Below, in pieces: positions 22,668 to 26,460 of a DNA stretch of 26,460 nucleotides (positions are counted from its first letter, which is position 1; every line of letters begins with the position of its first letter). This stretch comes from Dethiothermospora halolimnae (GTDB lineage Bacteria > Bacillota > Clostridia > Tissierellales > VENL01): positions 1 through 26,460 of the forward strand of contig NZ_JBAKFX010000058.1 in assembly GCF_037577855.1 (NCBI RefSeq), in the 5' to 3' direction. A model generated the notes under the pieces. It saw nothing but the letters and a program-made list of their open reading frames with translations, ran no database searches and was not told the DNA's origin. The translations under genes and the position numbers were made by a program.

Positions 22668-22697
22668 TTAACAGCTAAATGCTATTTATGTTATAAT
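22668..22697 (+). promoter_or_regulatory. Promoter of the uracil-DNA glycosylase gene
   Basis: -35 TTAACA (22668-22673), 18-base spacer, -10 TATAAT (22692-22697), 16 bases upstream of the ung start codon. Confidence 0.55.
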
Positions 22698-22713
22698 TTA
22701 TTGGGGTGATTAT

Positions 22714-23388
22714 ATGGAAATTTTAAAAAATCATTGGAAAGAGTTATTAAAAGATGAATTTGAAAAGGACTACTACTTAAACCTTAGACAGTTTTTAATT
22801 AATGAATATAAAACTAAGGTTATATATCCTAATATGTATGATATCTTTAATGCATTACACTATACAGATTATAATGATGTAAAGGTAGTTATATTAGGTC
22901 AAGACCCTTATCATGGTCCTAATCAGGCCCATGGGTTAAGTTTTTCTGTAAAACCAGAGGTTAAAATACCACCTTCCCTTAGAAATATCTATAAAGAACT
23001 TCATAATGACTTGGGATGCTATATACCTAATAATGGATACCTAAAAAAATGGGCTGACCAAGGAATAATGCTTTTAAATACAGTATTAACCGTTAGAGCT
23101 GGAGATGCAAATTCCCATAGAAATAAAGGATGGGAGCCCTTCACCGATAGAGTAATTAGCTTACTTAATGATAGAGAAGAGCCTATTGTTTTTATACTAT
23201 GGGGAAGAAATGCCCAATCTAAGTTGAAAATAATAAAAAATCCGAAACATTATATAATAAAATCTACCCATCCAAGTCCTTTGGCTGCCCATAGAGGTTT
23301 CTTTGGTAGCAAACCATTTTCTAAAACTAATAAGTTCCTTAAGTCAATAGGCAGGACCCCTATAGATTGGCAGATTGAAAATATATAG
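22714..23388 (+). CDS. ung: Uracil-DNA glycosylase (family 1)
   Basis: 224 aa, normal length. It removes uracil from DNA, starting base-excision repair in the cytoplasm. The water-activating motif VVILGQDPYHGPNQAHGLSF (about 59-78) and the DNA-intercalation loop HPSPLAAHRGFFG (about 186-198) are intact, as is the uracil-pocket region LLNTVLTVRAGDANSH. ATG 22714 follows GGGGTGATTAT. The gene is monocistronic: its own promoter lies upstream and a strong terminator downstream. Confidence 0.97.
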   Translation: MEILKNHWKELLKDEFEKDYYLNLRQFLINEYKTKVIYPNMYDIFNALHYTDYNDVKVVILGQDPYHGPNQAHGLSFSVKPEVKIPPSLRNIYKELHNDLGCYIPNNGYLKKWADQGIMLLNTVLTVRAGDANSHRNKGWEPFTDRVISLLNDREEPIVFILWGRNAQSKLKIIKNPKHYIIKSTHPSPLAAHRGFFGSKPFSKTNKFLKSIGRTPIDWQIENI

Positions 23389-23399
23389 TACTTGAAAGC

Positions 23400-23456
23400 T
23401 TTAAAATATAAAGCCACCAGGAAGTAATTTATTTATTGGTGGCTTTATATTTTAAA
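23400..23456. terminator. Bidirectional terminator between ung and pepT
   Basis: A 20-bp perfect stem (23400-23419 with 23437-23456; inner part AAAGCCACCA and TGGTGGCTTT) with a 17-base loop. T/A-rich flanks on both sides suit both convergent genes. Confidence 0.85.
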
Positions 23457-23522
23457 TTTATAAAACTTATTTTCTCAAATTGCAATAATAAATATCACCT
23501 TATTTTTATACACTAAAACCTT

Positions 23523-24743
23523 TTATTTGCCATAGGATTTTATAACTTCTATTACTGTCTCCACTGCTTTATCCATATCTTCCACTGCTATGGCTTCAAA
23601 TTTACCATGGAAGTTAAATCCACCTGTAAATATATTAGGAGTTGGAAGACCCATAAATGAGAGTCTTGCCCCATCTGTACCTCCCCTTATGGCTTTAACA
23701 TTCGGCTCTATTCCTACTTTTTCCATGGCATTTACTACAGAATCAACTATATGAATAACTGGAAGTATCTTTTCCTTCATATTATAATAGGAATCCTTTA
23801 TTTCAACTTCAACAGTATTGTCTCCATATTTGTCATTTATAAAGTTACAAGTTTTCTTAAGAAAATCTTTTTTTCTTTCAAACTTATCTATATCATGATC
23901 CCTAATTATATACTCCATTTTTGTCTCTTCTATACTACCTTCAAATACATCAAGTAGATAAAACCCTTCATATCCCTCTGTATATTGGGGATTTTCAAAG
24001 ACAGGTAATAAAGATTGTAGCTCCATACCTATTAATATAGAATTTTTCATTTTAAGTTTAGCTGAGCCTGGATGTATATTTACACCATGTATCTTTATGG
24101 AAGCCGATGCTGCATTAAAGTTTTCATATTCGATTTCTCCTAAAAAGCTACCATCTATGGTGTAGGCAAAATCTGCTCCAAACTTTTCAACATCAAATTT
24201 ATCTGCTCCCCTTCCTATTTCTTCATCAGGAGTAAAGGCAATCTTAATATCTCCCCTCTTAATATCAGGGTTATTTATAAAATATTCTATAGTTGTGATT
24301 ATTTCTGCTATTCCAGCCTTATCATCGGCTCCAAGTAAAGTTGTTCCATCTGTTGTTATTAATGTCTTTCCTTTATAATCTTCTAAATATGGAAAGTCCT
24401 CTACTTTCATAACTATATCCTTTTCCTTATTTAACACTATATCTTTACCATCATAATCTTTAATTATATTTGGCTTTACATTCTTCCCTGAAAAATCAGG
24501 ACTTGTATCAAGATGGGCAATAAGCCCTATGGTTGGGGCATCTTTACAATTCCCTTTTAATGTTCCCATAACATAACAATTATCATCCATATGGGCATCC
24601 TCTATACCCATTTCTTTTAATTCATCTACTAAAATATTTGCTAAATCAAATTGTATTTCTGTACTAGGTGTACTTTCTGAATCTCCTTTAGACCTTGTAT
24701 TAATAGATACATACCTTAAAAGTTTTTCATATGCTCTTTCCAC
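23523..24743 (-). CDS. pepT: Peptidase T (tripeptide aminopeptidase)
   Basis: 406 aa, the usual PepT length. This M20-family zinc metallopeptidase removes the N-terminal residue from tripeptides in the cytoplasm. Metal-site motifs are all present: HLDTSPD, GADDKAGIAE, DEEIGRGADKF, HPGSAKLKM and the C-terminal RGGTDGARLS. A GTG start at 24743 is preferred because AAAGGAAG lies 9 bases before it; the in-frame TTG at 24749 would be only 3 bases away. It lies 23 bases downstream of the YfcC-type carrier, so the two are probably co-transcribed for peptide and amino-acid use. Confidence 0.96.
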   Translation of the reverse strand: MERAYEKLLRYVSINTRSKGDSESTPSTEIQFDLANILVDELKEMGIEDAHMDDNCYVMGTLKGNCKDAPTIGLIAHLDTSPDFSGKNVKPNIIKDYDGKDIVLNKEKDIVMKVEDFPYLEDYKGKTLITTDGTTLLGADDKAGIAEIITTIEYFINNPDIKRGDIKIAFTPDEEIGRGADKFDVEKFGADFAYTIDGSFLGEIEYENFNAASASIKIHGVNIHPGSAKLKMKNSILIGMELQSLLPVFENPQYTEGYEGFYLLDVFEGSIEETKMEYIIRDHDIDKFERKKDFLKKTCNFINDKYGDNTVEVEIKDSYYNMKEKILPVIHIVDSVVNAMEKVGIEPNVKAIRGGTDGARLSFMGLPTPNIFTGGFNFHGKFEAIAVEDMDKAVETVIEVIKSYGK

Positions 24744-24766
24744 TATCAATCACTTCCTTTATATTT

Positions 24767-26278
24767 TTATAAAAATGCTTGTGCCAATAACATAATGGCA
24801 GCAAATCCACCTATCATCCCCATTAATGGCATTATAAATTTTAACCATCTATCATATGTTACATCAACCATTGAAAGGGTAACTAGTATAAGTCCCGTTG
24901 GAGTTATAAATGCCATTAATCCTTGACCATATTGATAGGCACTAACTATTACATCCCTTGGAAGTCCAACTGTATCTGCTAAAGGTGCCATTATTGGCAT
25001 CGATAAAACAGCTAAACCTGATGAAGATGGGATAAAGAATCCTAATACCAAGAACACAAATAACATTAGTATGGCAAATACTCCTCCATTAATTCCTTGG
25101 ACTAAATCAGTGGCACTATTAAGTATTGTATCAGAAATAAGACCTTTGTCCATTATAAGGTTAACTGACCTCGCAATACCAACTGTAAGGGCCACTCCCA
25201 TAAGGTCTGCCGCACCTGCAACAAAATGTTTAACAGCTTTCTTTTCTCCCATTCCTGATATAAAACAGATGATAAGTCCCACTGCCAAGAATAGGGATGT
25301 CATTTCCATAAACCACCATCCTTGGGATGAAACTCCCCAAATCATAACTCCAAAGGAAAGGGCAAATATAAGTAACATTAACTTACGTCTTAATGTAAAC
25401 TCAGGAATTTCCTTGTCTTGATTTAAGAATTTCTTTTCTAAATAATTTTTTTGATCATATATTACAGATTTTGATGGATCCTTCTTTACCTTTTCAGCAT
25501 ATTTTACTATATATATAATAGTTATAGTAGTCGCTATTAAAAGACCTATTCCCCTAAATATAATACCATTTGTAAATGATATTCCTGCAGCATTAGATGC
25601 TATAACTGAGGAAAAGGGATTTACTGTTGAGAACATTGTACCAACAGATGAACCCATATATAATGCTGCTATACAAACGATGGCATCATATCCTGCCACC
25701 ATAAATACTGGGACCAGTATGGGGTAAAGAGCTATTGTTTCCTCAGCTAATCCAAAGGTTGTACCCCCTAGGGCAATTAAAAATGTCACTATAATTATAA
25801 GTAAAAATTCCTTCCCCTTCGTTATCCTAGATAAACTTGCAAAGCCGGCATCAAAGGCACCACTATTATTTAATATACCTATTATACCCCCAATTATAAA
25901 TACAAACATAATAATATCTATAGTCTCATAAACACCTTTAATAGGAGCTTGAAGCACATCTACAACTCCCTGGGGTTTACTTTCAAGCTTTTCATAAGTA
26001 TCTGGAATCGCCACTGGCTTATAGATACTTCCATCTTTAAACTTTGAAATATTAACTTTCACCCCTAATTTATCTAAGGTTTCTTGGGTTCCTTCAAATT
26101 TTTCAGTGGAACCATCGGGATGGGTAACGGTAAATTTATCTATTTCCCCATCATACAAAAGTTTAGAATAAGATCCAGCTGGAACCACATGGGTTAATAC
26201 AGCTGCTAAAATTAAAACGATAAATAATACTGTATAAGCAGTCGGGAAACTTAATTTCTTCTTACTTTTGGTTGCCAT
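24767..26278 (-). CDS. YfcC family / DcuC-like membrane carrier
   Basis: 503 aa with about twelve membrane helices. The C-terminal half has the family signature GFFIPSSSGLAVLSMPIMAP and SAYQYGQGLMAFITPTG, typical of the C4-dicarboxylate anaerobic carrier (DcuC/YfcC) family, many of which are thought to move amino acids or dipeptides. A soluble segment of about 85 residues follows the first helix (about 30-115). ATG 26278 follows AATAAGGAGGAATTTTTA. It leads the operon with pepT, which fits a role in peptide or amino-acid uptake or exchange. I assign no gene symbol because the substrate is uncertain. Confidence 0.9.
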   Translation of the reverse strand: MATKSKKKLSFPTAYTVLFIVLILAAVLTHVVPAGSYSKLLYDGEIDKFTVTHPDGSTEKFEGTQETLDKLGVKVNISKFKDGSIYKPVAIPDTYEKLESKPQGVVDVLQAPIKGVYETIDIIMFVFIIGGIIGILNNSGAFDAGFASLSRITKGKEFLLIIIVTFLIALGGTTFGLAEETIALYPILVPVFMVAGYDAIVCIAALYMGSSVGTMFSTVNPFSSVIASNAAGISFTNGIIFRGIGLLIATTITIIYIVKYAEKVKKDPSKSVIYDQKNYLEKKFLNQDKEIPEFTLRRKLMLLIFALSFGVMIWGVSSQGWWFMEMTSLFLAVGLIICFISGMGEKKAVKHFVAGAADLMGVALTVGIARSVNLIMDKGLISDTILNSATDLVQGINGGVFAILMLFVFLVLGFFIPSSSGLAVLSMPIMAPLADTVGLPRDVIVSAYQYGQGLMAFITPTGLILVTLSMVDVTYDRWLKFIMPLMGMIGGFAAIMLLAQAFL

Positions 26279-26436
26279 TAAAAATTCCTCCTTATTTTAT
26301 TAATTTTCCCCCTATTCCATCAATACCCAGCAATATTTAAAATATAGGTTTTTATTTTTATCAAAATCTTAAAAAAATAATTTGTTTAATACTACATTTT
26401 ACCATTTTATTTTGCAGATTATAATAATTAATAGAG

Positions 26437-26460
26437 GGCCAAAACCTTAAGGTTTTGGCC
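26437..26460. terminator. 24-bp palindrome at window edge, probable terminator of the next gene
   Basis: GGCCAAAACCTT and AAGGTTTTGGCC form a perfect palindrome that ends exactly at the window edge and may extend beyond it. No T-run follows on the minus strand, so any terminator function would depend on sequence outside the window. Confidence 0.5.

Noticed and set aside
25071..25421. 116-codon plus-strand frame inside the YfcC-type gene
   Set aside because: It is antisense to conserved transporter sequence and has no ribosome site.

Overview
The window is AT-rich chromosomal DNA from a low-GC, Gram-positive anaerobe-like bacterium (Firmicutes; most likely Clostridia or Tissierellia). The support is A/T-ending codons, strong AGGAGG-type ribosome sites, GTG and TTG starts placed by those sites, a CD3324-family regulator, and PepT next to a YfcC-type carrier. 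No phage, plasmid or CRISPR module is visible. The only classical mobile element is the 5' end of a group IIC intron cut by the left window edge.

Layout. 1-172: group IIC intron (minus), inserted just behind the terminator of a 39-residue peptide gene that has its own promoter and hairpin-rich leader. 628-2065: a short orphan reading frame and a YbhN-type flippase-like membrane protein. 2115-3600: an ECF sigma / anti-sigma operon in which both genes are frameshifted. 3787-5864: a small zinc-ribbon protein converging on a chemotaxis receptor across a 66-bp perfect palindrome. 6121-9993: topoisomerase III preceded by two tandem paralogous GNAT acetyltransferases, the upstream one interrupted by an in-frame TGA. 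10134-10406: CD3324-family regulator. 10805-16503: OmpR-type response regulator, histidine kinase, ABC ATPase and a large FtsX-type permease. 16624-18765: AraC/GyrI-type regulator and MFS exporter. 18931-20460: FAD oxidoreductase with a C-terminal Rieske domain. 20517-22571: a secreted 'stalk' domain protein and an 88-residue coiled-coil protein. 22714-23388: uracil-DNA glycosylase. 23523-26278: peptidase T and YfcC-family carrier.

How the genes fit together. The two-component pair and the ABC transporter form a sensing-and-efflux unit of the kind used against cell-envelope antibiotics. A CTTAAG-4 bp-CTTAAG element sits directly upstream of the ABC promoter and is the natural candidate operator for the response regulator. 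The AraC/GyrI regulator plus MFS exporter is a second likely drug-response unit. PepT and the YfcC-like carrier suggest peptide and amino-acid catabolism.

The most unusual feature is a family of GC-rich hairpins with a GGGGGATTACGAATCCCCC-like core. Copies lie in the response-regulator leader, in a 350-bp array between the kinase and the ABC genes, and behind the Rieske oxidoreductase, where degenerate copies reach the stop codon of the next gene. Many other intergenic hairpins are perfect palindromes without a spacer. Three genes (sigma, anti-sigma, one GNAT) carry inactivating-looking lesions. These could be real decay or sequence error and should be checked against reads.
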